DNA of 35,634 nt from JBBPZA01 sp038199375 (lineage in GTDB: Bacteria; Actinomycetota; Thermoleophilia; Solirubrobacterales; Solirubrobacteraceae). The stretch is from NCBI GenBank assembly GCA_038199375.1, contig JBBPZA010000037.1, positions 1 to 35,634 on the forward strand, given 5' to 3'. Position numbers and translations under genes: made by a program. Below, one piece after another: positions 6,877 through 15,719 of the stretch. Numbering within the stretch: the stretch's first letter is position 1; every line of letters begins with the position of its first letter. The notes under the pieces are model-generated. The model was not told the origin of the DNA and ran no database searches. It saw nothing but the letters and a program-made list of their open reading frames with translations.

Positions 6877-8280
6877 TCAGTCCGCCGGCCTGCGGTAGAG
6901 CGCAAAGAGGAGCGTGCTGAGGATCCCGGCGGCGCCGAAGTAGCCGACCTCCGCGCGTAGGACCTGGTCGGAGACCGCCGGGAGGATCATCCAGACCACC
7001 AACCCGATGGCCGCCAGCGCCCAGGCGACTGCGGCGAGGCCGGCGCGCCCGCGCGCAAGCGCGGCCTGGTTGAGCGTGCCGGCGATCAGGTGGAAGCCCA
7101 TGCCCAGCGCCACAAGGGCGAGGCCGCCGCGGGCGTAGGCGAAGTCGCCGCCGAAGAGCACGTCCATCGCGAACGGCCCGATCGCCAGCAGCCCGAGGGC
7201 GACCGCGCCCGCGAAGGCGGCGATCGCCAGGACGGTGATCCGCACGGCGCGGTGGAACTCGGCGGCGCCCTCGGTCGCCTCGAGGCCGGCGAGGTGGGGG
7301 AGGAGGGAGGTTTGAATCGACTGGAAGAGCTGGAGCGGGGCCCGGGCGATGAGCAAGACGTTGAACACGAACCCGGCCAGCGCCGCGTCGGTCGCGGTCG
7401 CCTCGACGGTGATCACCGCGGCGTTGAGCAGCGTCTGCTCGGCGACCATGATCGCCAGCACGGCGACCGCGAAGCCGGCGCCGTGGCGAAGGCTCAGCTC
7501 CACCGCGCGCTCCTCCGCGGCCTCGGCCGCAGGACCCTGCTGCGCCGCGTCGAGCTCGACCATGAGGGGTCCGGCGCCGTTGCTTCCTGATGCCACGCTG
7601 CTTGGGTCCGGCGGCCGCTCGGCCCGTCGTGCGAAGGCCGCGGGCACTACGACGAGCGAGACGAACGGGGCGGCCGCCATCCCCAGCGCGACGACCGACT
7701 GGCCCGAGGCGATTCCGACCGCGACCGCGAGGGCGAAGAGGAAGCGCGAGGTCGACTCGAGCAGGACCAGCCCGCCGTAGAGCGCGAAGCGCTCGTGGCC
7801 GGCCAGCCAGCCGCGGGCGAAGTAGCTCGCCCCGTAGGCGAGGACGCCGACCACCAGCACCCAGTAGAGGGTCGCCGAGCCGTCGAAGACGCCGTCCTCG
7901 ATGCGCCCGCGCAGCGCCAATGCGACCGCCAGGAACGTGAGTGCGAACCCGAGCTGGATGGTCATCGGCACGCGCAGCGGCTGGCCCGCGAGCCCGCGCG
8001 CGCGCCGGTCGGCGATCGTCCGCGACAGAAGCTGCTCGATCGGCCGGTAGATGATCGAGACGATCACGAACATCGCCGACCACAGGAGGCTGATGCGCTT
8101 GTAGGCCACCTCGTCGAGCACGTGGCTGGCCACCGAGAAGTAGGCGAAGGTGACCAGGCCGGTCGTGCCGATTCCGACCGAGAGGATTGTCGCCCCCCGC
8201 CCGTAGGAGCGCTCCGCTGAACGATCGCTCCGCGAGGCCTTTCCCCGGAAGCGCCCGAGCGGTCCGCCCGCGCCGCTCAT
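6877..8280 (-). CDS. Wzx-like lipid-linked glycan flippase (MOP superfamily)
   Basis: The polytopic membrane protein of 467 aa has about 12 hydrophobic segments, beginning ATILSVGIGTTGLVTFAYFSVAS and ending GYFGAAGILSTLLFALY. This pattern is typical of polysaccharide exporters that flip undecaprenyl-linked glycans to the outer face. An extended hydrophilic loop at about 230-265 separates two halves. The ATG at 8280 was chosen because GAGGCGG lies just upstream; an in-frame ATG at 8304 lacks this. It is the last gene of the minus-strand glycan group, 46 bp after the methyltransferase. The substrate cannot be told from sequence, and a MATE-type efflux role is less likely given the neighbours. 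Confidence 0.75.
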   Translation of the reverse strand: MSGAGGPLGRFRGKASRSDRSAERSYGRGATILSVGIGTTGLVTFAYFSVASHVLDEVAYKRISLLWSAMFVIVSIIYRPIEQLLSRTIADRRARGLAGQPLRVPMTIQLGFALTFLAVALALRGRIEDGVFDGSATLYWVLVVGVLAYGASYFARGWLAGHERFALYGGLVLLESTSRFLFALAVAVGIASGQSVVALGMAAAPFVSLVVVPAAFARRAERPPDPSSVASGSNGAGPLMVELDAAQQGPAAEAAEERAVELSLRHGAGFAVAVLAIMVAEQTLLNAAVITVEATATDAALAGFVFNVLLIARAPLQLFQSIQTSLLPHLAGLEATEGAAEFHRAVRITVLAIAAFAGAVALGLLAIGPFAMDVLFGGDFAYARGGLALVALGMGFHLIAGTLNQAALARGRAGLAAVAWALAAIGLVVWMILPAVSDQVLRAEVGYFGAAGILSTLLFALYRRPAD

Positions 8281-8326
8281 CGACCGCCTCGGGCCGGACC
8301 CCACGCCACGGCCACGTCCGAGGAGC

Positions 8327-8947
8327 TCAGCGCAGCCGCACGAGGAGCATCGTCCACGGCAGCGGCGTACGCGCCTCGACGATCTCGCCGTGCCGGGCGA
8401 GCAGGTCGACGAAGGATCGCTTCGACCAGTGGTTGAGGTGGCCCGGAGTGTTTCCCAGCTCGCGCAGGTAGGAACCGCGGGCCAGGTTGAGCGCGCGCCA
8501 CAGAGGCTCGCGCGGCACGCTGACGAGCAGGTGGCGGTCTGCCACGCGGGCCATCTCGGCGAGAGTGTGCTCGGGGTCGGGGACGTGCTCGAGCACCTCG
8601 ATCGCGGTGGCGACGTCGAACTCGTCGTCTGCGAACGGGAGGTTCTCGGCGCGCATCACCCGGTACTCCAGGTTGGGCTGCCGGCGGGTCGCCCACTCCG
8701 CTTGGAGCTTTGCGTCCTCGAGGTCGATCCCCACCACCCGGCGCTCGCCGAGTCGCTGCGCCCAGCGCGAGGTCAGCACCCCCTCGCCGCAGCCGATGTC
8801 GAGCAGCGAGGTGGGGGAGGCCTGCTCGAAGAGATCGCCGAGCGAGCGCTCGAAGCCGGCCTGCAGGCGCCGCGCCGCCGGGTTGGTGGTGTTGTACTTA
8901 TCGTAGGTGTTGCCGGTCGGGACCGGATCCGCCGCGAGTTGGCTCAT
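8327..8947 (-). CDS. Class I SAM-dependent methyltransferase
   Basis: The 206-aa protein has motif I LLDIGCGEG near residue 45, an acidic strand end (VVGIDLEDAKL), ENLPFADDEFDVATAIEVLEHV (motif II region), and the helper strand HLLVSVPREPLW, so it belongs to the Methyltransf_11/25 type. The H-W motif GHLNHWSKRSF near the end is often seen in methyltransferases of polysaccharide clusters. Its ATG overlaps the stop of the GT2 gene (ATGA, 8944-8947), so translation is probably coupled. It likely methylates a glycan or lipid intermediate made with the neighbouring glycosyltransferases; the exact acceptor is unknown. Confidence 0.85.
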   Translation of the reverse strand: MSQLAADPVPTGNTYDKYNTTNPAARRLQAGFERSLGDLFEQASPTSLLDIGCGEGVLTSRWAQRLGERRVVGIDLEDAKLQAEWATRRQPNLEYRVMRAENLPFADDEFDVATAIEVLEHVPDPEHTLAEMARVADRHLLVSVPREPLWRALNLARGSYLRELGNTPGHLNHWSKRSFVDLLARHGEIVEARTPLPWTMLLVRLR

Positions 8948-10023
8948 CGCGCGGCGGAGGAGGGAACGCGGACGACATCGTGCTCGCCGGTCTTCCCGGT
9001 CGCCGCGCCGGACTCGGCGCCGGTCGTCCGCGGCTGGCCGGTGTCGCGCGCGCCCGGCTCGTAGTGGGAAGGGGCGACGCCGAGATGGAGCTCGACGCGG
9101 CGTACGCGCTCGAGCGTGCGCTGGGAGAGCACGCGCTGGGCGTGGAGGAGGTCGCCGATGATCCCCAGCGCGAAGAGCAGCATCGCGGCGTTGAAGAGCA
9201 CGGCGCCGAGGATCAGCGACTGGACGTGGCCCGCGCCCTCGTCCTCGACGATGTAGAAGTAGGCGAAGCGGGCCCACACGATCGCCGCGACGACCCCGAC
9301 GATCGCAGCGAGCGTCCAGAAGACCCGCAGCGGCTCGTACTGCGAGTAGACCCGGAAGATCGAGACCATGTTGCGCCGCACGTAGGCCCACATCGAGGGA
9401 AACAGGCGCGACTCGCGCGTCTTGTCGTTCGTCCGGATGGGGACGTGGTCGATCGCCACGAGCATCTTGCCCGCCTGGATGATCGTCTCGAGGGTGTAGG
9501 TGAACTTCGAGACGACCTGCATCTGGATCGCGGCCTCGCGGTTGTAGGCCCGAAAGCCGGATGTCGTGTCGGGGACCGTCGTCTGCGAGGCCTGGCGCAC
9601 GACCCACGATCCGAGGCGCTGCAGCGACTTCTTGAGCGGGGAGAAGTGCGCGATCTTCGCGATCTCGCGGTCGCCGACCACCATGTCGGCGTGCCCCTCC
9701 AGGATCGGCCCGATGAGCTTGCCGATGTCGCCTCCGTTGTACTGGTTGTCGGCGTCGGTGTTGACGATGATGTCGGCGCCGAGCTTGAGCGCCGCGTCGA
9801 GCCCGGCCTGGAAGCCGGCCGCGAGCCCCTTGTTGTTGGTGAGGCGCACGATGTGCTCGACGCCGTGCTCGCGCGCGACCGCGACGGTTCGGTCGGTGGA
9901 GCCGTCGTCGATGACGAGCCACTCGATCTCGTCGACGCCGGCCAGCTCGCGGGGAAGATCGGCGAGGGTGGCGGGAAGCGTCTCCTCCTCGTCGAGGCAG
10001 GGGATCTGGATGATCAGCTTCAT
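8944..10023 (-). CDS. GT2 family glycosyltransferase (DPM1/GtrB-like)
   Basis: The 359-aa protein opens MKLIIQIPCLDEEETLP, the usual nucleotide-sugar binding start, followed by VIDDGSTDRT, the D-x-D motif in NTDADNQY (about residue 106), and acceptor-side motifs SGFRAYNREA. Two C-terminal transmembrane helices (FWTLAAIVGVVAAIVWARFAY and a second near LFNAAMLLFALGIIGDLL) anchor it in the membrane, as in enzymes that transfer a sugar to polyprenyl phosphate. The ATG at 10023 is placed nine bases after a TACCCT hexamer; the longer frame to 10083 lacks family similarity. It is the first gene of a three-gene minus-strand operon. Confidence 0.88.
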   Translation of the reverse strand: MKLIIQIPCLDEEETLPATLADLPRELAGVDEIEWLVIDDGSTDRTVAVAREHGVEHIVRLTNNKGLAAGFQAGLDAALKLGADIIVNTDADNQYNGGDIGKLIGPILEGHADMVVGDREIAKIAHFSPLKKSLQRLGSWVVRQASQTTVPDTTSGFRAYNREAAIQMQVVSKFTYTLETIIQAGKMLVAIDHVPIRTNDKTRESRLFPSMWAYVRRNMVSIFRVYSQYEPLRVFWTLAAIVGVVAAIVWARFAYFYIVEDEGAGHVQSLILGAVLFNAAMLLFALGIIGDLLHAQRVLSQRTLERVRRVELHLGVAPSHYEPGARDTGQPRTTGAESGAATGKTGEHDVVRVPSSAAR

Positions 10024-10032
10024 CGCACTGGG

Positions 10033-10038
10033 AGGGTA
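10033..10038 (-). promoter_or_regulatory. -10 hexamer TACCCT of the GT2-methyltransferase-flippase operon
   Basis: TACCCT on the minus strand ends nine bases before ATG 10023, giving a leader of only a few bases. The same hexamer stands eight bases before the DF-family gene start at 32051. Confidence 0.4.
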
Positions 10039-10120
10039 GACCGGAGATCGGTCGCCGACGTCGAAGGGCACGGGACCCGCCATCGCGTGCCATGGAGCGC
10101 CCGGCGACCGCCAAGCGCTC

Positions 10121-10126
10121 TACACT
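10121..10126 (+). promoter_or_regulatory. -10 hexamer TACACT of the GT39 gene
   Basis: TACACT ends 17 bases before ATG 10144. Together with the opposite-strand site at 10033 it forms a divergent promoter region for the glycan genes. Confidence 0.35.
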
Positions 10127-10143
10127 CGCCTCGGCAGTATCGC

Positions 10144-12132
10144 ATGCCGCCCTCCTCCACGACCGACACCCCGGCCCGCAGGCGGGTCGCCGCCCCGGCC
10201 GAGCGGATGCGCGCCGGCGTCAACGGGGCCATCGCCCACGCGCGCCGCCGCCCGCGCGTCGACGGCTGGACGCTCGCGCTCGCCGGGTTGCTGCTCGCCG
10301 CCCTGGCCGTCCGGATATGGGGCGCCAAGAGCGGGCTGCCCTACGCCTACAACGTCGACGAGAATGCGCACTTCGTGCCGCGGGCGATCGGGTTCTTCGG
10401 ACACACGCTCAACCCGTACTACTTCGTCAACCCGCCGGCCGTCTCCTACGTGTTCTACGTCGTCTTCGCGGTGTGGTTCGGCGGCGGCGACGGGGCCGCG
10501 CTCGCCTACGCGACCGACGCCACCGAGGTGTGGCTGGTAGCCCGCCTGACGGTCGCGGTCATCAGCACCTTCGCGGTCTGGCTGACCTACCTGGCCGGCA
10601 AGCGGCTCTTCGACCGCCCCACGGCGCTGCTCGGGGCGGCCATCCTCGCCTTCGCCTTCCTGCCGGTCTTCTACTCGCACCTCGCGCTCAACGACGCGCC
10701 GGCCCTCTCGGCGGTGGCGCTGTCGCTGTGGGGCACGGCGCTCATCCTGCGCCGGGGGCGCTGGTGGCACTACGCGATCGCCGGGGTCGGCCTCGGCCTG
10801 GCGATCTCCACCAAGTACACGGCCGGCATCGTCATCGTGCCGCTGATCGGCGCGGCGCTCGCGCGCTGGCGCGAGGAGCCGGCGACCCCGAAGCGATTTC
10901 GAGAGCTCATCCGTCCGCGCGGCCTGCGGACGCTGCTGCGCTCGCCCGCCCTTCGCGGCCTGGTGATCGTCGCCGGGGGCGCAACGGTCCTGGCCTTCGC
11001 GGTGACCAACCCCTACGCGATCGTCTCCTCCTCGGAGTTCATCGACGGGATCCGAAAGCAGGGCTCGGCCACCGCGGGCTCCGACAAGCTCGGGGTCAGG
11101 GAATCGAGCGGCTTTCGCTACTACCTGTGGACGCTGACCTGGGGCCTCGGGTGGGTGCCGATGCTGGCGTCGCTCGGCGGCGCCTTCCTGCTCATCCGCC
11201 GCGACCGGCGCCTGGCCTGGGTGCTGCTGCCCGCCCTCGTCCTCTTCTTCGCGTTCATGGGCAGCCAGGAGCGCTTCTTCGGGCGCTGGTTCCTGCCCGT
11301 CTATCCGATCCTCTGCCTGCTCGCCGCCTACGCCGCGGTCGAGGCCGTGCGCGCGCTGGCCCGGGCGCGGCCGCCCCTACGGCTCGCGGCGGCGGCGCTC
11401 GCCTGCGTCGCGCTCGTCGGGCAGGGAGTGATCTTCAGCATGCACAACAACGTCATCAGCTCCCGCGCGGACACCCGCTCGCTCGCCCGTGAGTGGCTGC
11501 TGGCCAACGTCCCGCCTGGCAGCGCGATCGTCGTCGAGCCGGTGGTCACCGACTCGTGGCTCATCGATCCCGGGGTCGCGCCCGCGACGAGCGGAGACGG
11601 CAGCGTGTGGCGCCTGTGGGATGCCGACGACGCCGGCGACAGCCCGGGGATCATCGCGGGCGAGGCACTCCGCGGCCGCGTCGAAGGCGGCCGGGCCGGC
11701 GATCAACTGCTCACGCGCGGGCTCATCGCGCTGTTTCCCGGCCAGAAGCCGCCCGGCATCCTGCCGGGACGGCGCCGGCCGTCGGCGGGCGTGGTGGGCG
11801 CCGAGGGCTACACCCGCAGCCTGCGCCCTGAGCTGATCGACGCCTACGAGCGCCAGGGCTACTGCTACGTGGTCACCGGCTCGACCCAGTCCGACCGCGC
11901 GTTCACCCAGCCCGAGCGCGTGCCGGAGGCCATCGCCTACTACCGCGAGCTGGCCCGCCGCGGCGAGCCGGTCTACCGGACCAGCCCCTACGGGAAGGGG
12001 CAGGGGCCGGTGGCCTTCAACTTCGACTGGTCCTTTGACTACTACCCGCTGGCCTTCCACCGGCCGGGGCCCGCGATGACCGTCTACCGGCTCGGGGGCG
12101 GGGCCTGCGGAGCCGGAGCCGGGGCCGCCTGA
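10144..12132 (+). CDS. GT39-type membrane glycosyltransferase (ArnT/PMT-like)
   Basis: The 662-aa protein has a cytoplasmic basic N-terminus, then about ten transmembrane helices in residues 40-450 and a soluble C-terminal domain. The first periplasmic loop has the D-E pair of this fold (AYNVDENAHFVPRAI). A second loop has FYSHLALNDAPALSAVALSLWGT, the region that meets the lipid-linked sugar donor. Such enzymes take a sugar from polyprenyl phosphate and transfer it outside the membrane to a lipid or protein. This fits the divergent GT2 gene, which could supply the polyprenyl-linked sugar. The ATG at 10144 is near a good -10; an internal ATG at 10210 is a possible alternative start. Confidence 0.8.
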   Translation: MPPSSTTDTPARRRVAAPAERMRAGVNGAIAHARRRPRVDGWTLALAGLLLAALAVRIWGAKSGLPYAYNVDENAHFVPRAIGFFGHTLNPYYFVNPPAVSYVFYVVFAVWFGGGDGAALAYATDATEVWLVARLTVAVISTFAVWLTYLAGKRLFDRPTALLGAAILAFAFLPVFYSHLALNDAPALSAVALSLWGTALILRRGRWWHYAIAGVGLGLAISTKYTAGIVIVPLIGAALARWREEPATPKRFRELIRPRGLRTLLRSPALRGLVIVAGGATVLAFAVTNPYAIVSSSEFIDGIRKQGSATAGSDKLGVRESSGFRYYLWTLTWGLGWVPMLASLGGAFLLIRRDRRLAWVLLPALVLFFAFMGSQERFFGRWFLPVYPILCLLAAYAAVEAVRALARARPPLRLAAAALACVALVGQGVIFSMHNNVISSRADTRSLAREWLLANVPPGSAIVVEPVVTDSWLIDPGVAPATSGDGSVWRLWDADDAGDSPGIIAGEALRGRVEGGRAGDQLLTRGLIALFPGQKPPGILPGRRRPSAGVVGAEGYTRSLRPELIDAYERQGYCYVVTGSTQSDRAFTQPERVPEAIAYYRELARRGEPVYRTSPYGKGQGPVAFNFDWSFDYYPLAFHRPGPAMTVYRLGGGACGAGAGAA

Positions 12133-12199
12133 GCGCCGGTCCGCCGCCGGCTCGCTCTGCCCGCGCCGCTCCCGTCCGCGCCGCGCTCGACCGGCGTCC

Positions 12200-12205
12200 T
12201 ATCCT
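12200..12205 (+). promoter_or_regulatory. -10 hexamer TATCCT of the riboflavin operon
   Basis: TATCCT ends 11 bases before the ribD ATG. The resulting leader of about five bases leaves no space for an FMN riboswitch. Confidence 0.5.
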
Positions 12206-12216
12206 GCCCCGGGGCC

Positions 12217-13341
12217 ATGCCAGGCGCCCTCTCTGAGACCGATCGACGCCATCTCACGCGCGCTGTCGACCTGGCCGACGGCGACCGGGGAAGCGTCAGC
12301 CCGAACCCCCTCGTAGGGGCGGTGATCGCCCGGGGAGACGACGTCCTGGGGGAGGGCTTTCACACGGCCTTCGGCGCCGCCCACGCCGAGGTGGAGGCGA
12401 TCGCGGCAGCCGCGGGGCGGCCGGTGGACGAGGCCACCCTCTACGTCTCGCTCGAGCCCTGCTGCCATCGCGGCAAGACCCCGCCGTGCACGGAGGCCAT
12501 CGTGCAGGCCGGCATCCGGCGCGTCGTCGTGGCCTCGGACGACCCTTCCGAGAAGGCCTGCGGCCGGGGCCTTGGCATCCTGCGCGACGAGGGCGTCGAG
12601 GTGTGCGTGGCCGACGGCGAGCTCGCCCAGCGCGCGCGCCTGCTCAACCAGCCCTTCCGCAAGCACGCCCGCACCGGCCGGCCCTATGTGCTGTTCAAGG
12701 CCGCCATGTCGTTGGACGGCAAGGTCGCCACCGAGACCGGTGACTCGAAGTGGATCTCGGGGACCGCCAGCCGGCGCCTCGCGCACCGCTGGCGGGCGGA
12801 GAGCGACGCGGTCGTGGTGGGGGTCGGCACGGCGCTCGCCGACGACCCACAGCTCACGGCGCGAATAGAGGGGGTCGTCAGCCAGCCCCAGCGCGTCGTC
12901 TTCGACTCGACCGCTCGGCTCCCGCTCGACTCCAAGCTCGTCGCCGACGCTCACCGGGTTCCGCTCGTCGTGGTGGTCTCGCGCGCCGCTCATCGCACGG
13001 CGACGTCTCCCCTGGAGTCCGCCGGCGCGCGCATCGTCGTCGCGACCGGCGGCAACGAGCCCGCGAGGGTCGCTTCTGCGCTCGACCAGCTCGGCGCGGC
13101 CGGTGTGACCTCGGTGCTGCTCGAGGGTGGCCCGCGCCTGGCGGGGGCGTTCTTCGACGCCGGCGAGGTGGACGAGCTGCGCCTCTTCCTCGCGCCGATC
13201 GTGCTCGGCGGCCGCACCGCGCGCGACCCGCTCGAGGGCGCAGGCGCCGAGCGGATCGCCCAGGCGACCCGTGCGCTGGAGCTGGGCTGCGAGGAGATCG
13301 AGGAGGACCTGCTCGTCCGCGCCCGGATGCGGGAGTGGTGA
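12217..13341 (+). CDS. ribD: Bifunctional riboflavin deaminase/reductase RibD
   Basis: RibD carries out two steps of riboflavin synthesis: deamination of 2,5-diamino-6-ribosylamino-pyrimidinone phosphate and NADPH-dependent reduction of the ribosyl chain. The N-terminal deaminase (residues 8-150) has the zinc motif HAE at 56-58 and PCC at 81-83 with Cys91. The C-terminal reductase (150-370) has PYVLFKAAMSLDGKVA, SKWISG, the GVGTALADDPQLTAR loop and LLEGGPRLAGAF. The length of 374 aa is normal. It is the first gene of ribD-ribE-ribBA-ribH, a complete set for the pathway from GTP and ribulose 5-phosphate. Confidence 0.96.
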   Translation: MPGALSETDRRHLTRAVDLADGDRGSVSPNPLVGAVIARGDDVLGEGFHTAFGAAHAEVEAIAAAAGRPVDEATLYVSLEPCCHRGKTPPCTEAIVQAGIRRVVVASDDPSEKACGRGLGILRDEGVEVCVADGELAQRARLLNQPFRKHARTGRPYVLFKAAMSLDGKVATETGDSKWISGTASRRLAHRWRAESDAVVVGVGTALADDPQLTARIEGVVSQPQRVVFDSTARLPLDSKLVADAHRVPLVVVVSRAAHRTATSPLESAGARIVVATGGNEPARVASALDQLGAAGVTSVLLEGGPRLAGAFFDAGEVDELRLFLAPIVLGGRTARDPLEGAGAERIAQATRALELGCEEIEEDLLVRARMREW

Positions 13342-13348
13342 GCGCCGC

Positions 13349-13933
13349 ATGTTCACCGGGCTGATCGCCGACCTCGGGACCGTCGAGACGGTCCAGGAGA
13401 CCGAGCACGGCATGCGGCTGCGGGTATCGAGCGCGCTGGCCGGCGAGCTGGGAGAGGGCGACTCGGTGGCCGTCAACGGTGTGTGCCTGACCGCCGCGCA
13501 GGTTGACGGAGCCGCCTTCGTCGCCGACGTCGTGCACGAGACCCTCCGCCGCTCCTCGATCGCCGCGATCGCCCCCGGAGACGCGGTCAACCTCGAGCTG
13601 CCCGTGCGCGCGACCGACCGCCTCGGAGGCCACCTGGTCCAGGGCCACGTCGACGGGATCGGCACGGTGAGCGACGTGCGCGACGAGGGCTTCTCGCGCC
13701 TGGTGACGATCGTCGTGCCCGGCGAGCTGGAGCGCTACGTGGTCGAGAAGGGCTCGATCGCCGTGGACGGGATCAGCCTCACCGTGGCCTCCCTCGACGG
13801 CGCGCGCCTAGGGGTCGCGCTCATCCCCGAGACGCTCGAGCGCACCACGCTGGGCCGCGCGCAGCCGGGGACGCCTGTCAACCTTGAGGTCGACGTGCTG
13901 GCCAAATACGTCGAAAGGCTGATGGAACGATGA
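13349..13933 (+). CDS. ribE: Riboflavin synthase alpha chain
   Basis: This enzyme joins two 6,7-dimethyl-8-ribityllumazine molecules into riboflavin. The 194-aa protein starts MFTGLIADLGTVE and has the two internally similar barrels of the family, the second opening at about residue 95 with LGGHLVQGHVDGIGTV. VNGVCLT and VDGISLT are the matching strands of each barrel. The start at 13349 lies seven bases after the ribD stop, and the stop overlaps the ribBA ATG by four bases (ATGA), which suggests translational coupling. Confidence 0.95.
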   Translation: MFTGLIADLGTVETVQETEHGMRLRVSSALAGELGEGDSVAVNGVCLTAAQVDGAAFVADVVHETLRRSSIAAIAPGDAVNLELPVRATDRLGGHLVQGHVDGIGTVSDVRDEGFSRLVTIVVPGELERYVVEKGSIAVDGISLTVASLDGARLGVALIPETLERTTLGRAQPGTPVNLEVDVLAKYVERLMER

Positions 13934-15255
13934 GCGTGTCCGAGCGGGTCTTCTCGCCTATCGAGGAGGCGGTGGAGGAGATCCGGCAGGGCCGGATGAT
14001 CGTCGTCTGCGACGACGAGGACCGCGAGAACGAGGGCGACGTCGTCCTCGCCGCGCAGTTCGCCACCCCGGAGGCGGTCAACTTCATGGCCAAGGAGGCG
14101 CGCGGCATGATCTGCCTCGCGCTGACCCCCGAGCGCTCCGAGGAGCTCGAGCTCGACCTCATGGCGGGCAAGAACGAGGACCCGCACAAGACGGCCTACA
14201 CGCTGACCATCGACGCGCGCGAAGGGATCGACACGGGCATCTCGGCCGCCGACCGCGCCCGGACGATCCAGGTGGCGATCGCCCCGGAGACCAGGCCCGA
14301 GGACCTCGTCCGCGGCGGTCACCTGCCGCCGCTCAAGGCCAAGGCGGGCGGCGTGCTCGAGCGGGCCGGCCACACTGAGGCCTCCGTCGACCTCGCGCGG
14401 CTCGCAGGCCTCTATCCCGCCGCCGTGATCTGCGAGGTCATGAACGACGACGGGACCATGGCGCGCGTCTCAGATCTCGTGGAGTACTCGCGCCGGCACG
14501 GGCTGAAGATGTTCACGATCGCCGACCTGATCGCCTACCGGCGCGGCTCCCAGCGGCTCGTCGAGCGAGTGGTAGAGACCTCGCTGCCCACGAAGTTCGG
14601 CGAGTTCACGGCCGTCGGCTACCGCTCACTGGTCGACGACAAGCACCACGTCGCGATGGTCAAGGGGGAGGTGAAGGGGGCAGACGACGTCCTCGTCCGC
14701 GTCCACAGCGAGTGCCTGACCGGCGACGTCTTCCACTCCCTACGCTGCGACTGCGGCGAGCAGCTCGAGTCCGCGCTCGCGATCATCGAGGACGCCGGGC
14801 AGGGCGTGCTCCTCTACCTCTCCCAGGAAGGCCGCGGGATCGGGCTGCTCAACAAGCTGCGCGCCTACAAGCTCCAGGAGGGCGGCCTCGACACGATCGA
14901 CGCCAACCTCGAGCTCGGCCTGCCGGCCGACCTGCGCGACTACGGCATCGGCGCGCAGATCCTCGGCGACCTGGGGCTCACGACGATCAGGATCCTCACC
15001 AACAACCCGAAGAAGATCGTCGGGCTGGAGGGCTACGGGCTCCAGGTGACCGCCCAGGTGCCGATCGTCCATCAGCCCAATCCCCACAACGAGCGCTACC
15101 TCGAGACCAAGCGCGACCGCATGGGCCACACCCTCCATCACCAGGGCCTGCCCCTCGACGAGGAGCTCATCCAGGAGGAGCACGAGGCCGACCGCCGCCG
15201 CCGGGCCCAGAACGAGCCGCCCGGCGACGCCGGCCCCGGGACGCTCGGCAAGTGA
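13930..15255 (+). CDS. ribBA: DHBP synthase / GTP cyclohydrolase II RibBA
   Basis: The N-terminal half (1-200) makes 3,4-dihydroxy-2-butanone 4-phosphate from ribulose 5-phosphate: DDEDRENEGD at 28-37 binds Mg and substrate, and ERAGHTEASVDL holds the catalytic His. The C-terminal half (205-400) opens GTP: the zinc ligands are in ECLTGDVFHSLRCDCGEQL, and the catalytic loop is SQEGRGIGLLNK, followed by DLGLTTIRILTNNP. Both halves look complete at 441 aa. A charged tail after residue 405 is extra. Its stop overlaps the GTG of ribH (GTGA). Confidence 0.95.
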   Translation: MSVSERVFSPIEEAVEEIRQGRMIVVCDDEDRENEGDVVLAAQFATPEAVNFMAKEARGMICLALTPERSEELELDLMAGKNEDPHKTAYTLTIDAREGIDTGISAADRARTIQVAIAPETRPEDLVRGGHLPPLKAKAGGVLERAGHTEASVDLARLAGLYPAAVICEVMNDDGTMARVSDLVEYSRRHGLKMFTIADLIAYRRGSQRLVERVVETSLPTKFGEFTAVGYRSLVDDKHHVAMVKGEVKGADDVLVRVHSECLTGDVFHSLRCDCGEQLESALAIIEDAGQGVLLYLSQEGRGIGLLNKLRAYKLQEGGLDTIDANLELGLPADLRDYGIGAQILGDLGLTTIRILTNNPKKIVGLEGYGLQVTAQVPIVHQPNPHNERYLETKRDRMGHTLHHQGLPLDEELIQEEHEADRRRRAQNEPPGDAGPGTLGK

Positions 15256-15719
15256 CCGCCGTGGAGGGCCGCCGCTACGCGCTGGTCGTGGGACGGTTCT
15301 ACGAGGAGCTCGCCGAGCGGCTCGTCGACGGCGCGCGCGAGGCGCTGGCCGAGGCGGGAGTCGACGAGGTCGACGTCTTCGACGTCCCGGGAGCCTTCGA
15401 GCTGCCCCTCGGCGCCTCCTACGCGGTAGCCGCCGGCCGCTATGACGGCGTGGTGTGCCTCGGGGCGGTCATCCGAGGGGAGACCTCGCACTACGACCAC
15501 GTCTGCGCCGAGGCGGCCCGGGGAATCCAGGACGTCCAGCTGCGAACCGGAGTGCCCTGCGGCTTCGGACTCCTCACCGTGGAGTCGGTGGACCAGGCGC
15601 TTGCACGGCTGGGCGACAAACGCCACCAGGGCCGCGACGCGGCACAGGCCGTGCTGCGAATGGCCGAGCTTCGCGTCGAGCTGGGTGGGCCGCCCAAGCC
15701 CTCAGGCGTCGAGCTCTAG
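15252..15719 (+). CDS. ribH: 6,7-dimethyl-8-ribityllumazine synthase
   Basis: Lumazine synthase condenses the RibBA and RibD products. The 155-aa protein shows DVPGAFELPLGA (substrate loop), GAVIRGETSHYDHV with the catalytic His, and GFGLLTVESVDQALAR. It starts with GTG 15252, overlapping the ribBA stop; a second GTG at 15261 is possible. Its stop codon TAG and the stop of the convergent kinase gene share the palindrome CTAG at 15716-15719. There is no intergenic space and no visible terminator between them. Confidence 0.94.
   Translation: MTAVEGRRYALVVGRFYEELAERLVDGAREALAEAGVDEVDVFDVPGAFELPLGASYAVAAGRYDGVVCLGAVIRGETSHYDHVCAEAARGIQDVQLRTGVPCGFGLLTVESVDQALARLGDKRHQGRDAAQAVLRMAELRVELGGPPKPSGVEL

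Noticed and set aside
8710..10143. A very long plus-strand open frame continuous with the GT39 gene
   Set aside because: It lies antisense to the GT2 and methyltransferase genes, has no family similarity, and is open because of high G+C; only the part from 10144 is real.
12133..12216. FMN riboswitch before ribD
   Set aside because: The space is too short and lacks the conserved RFN segments.
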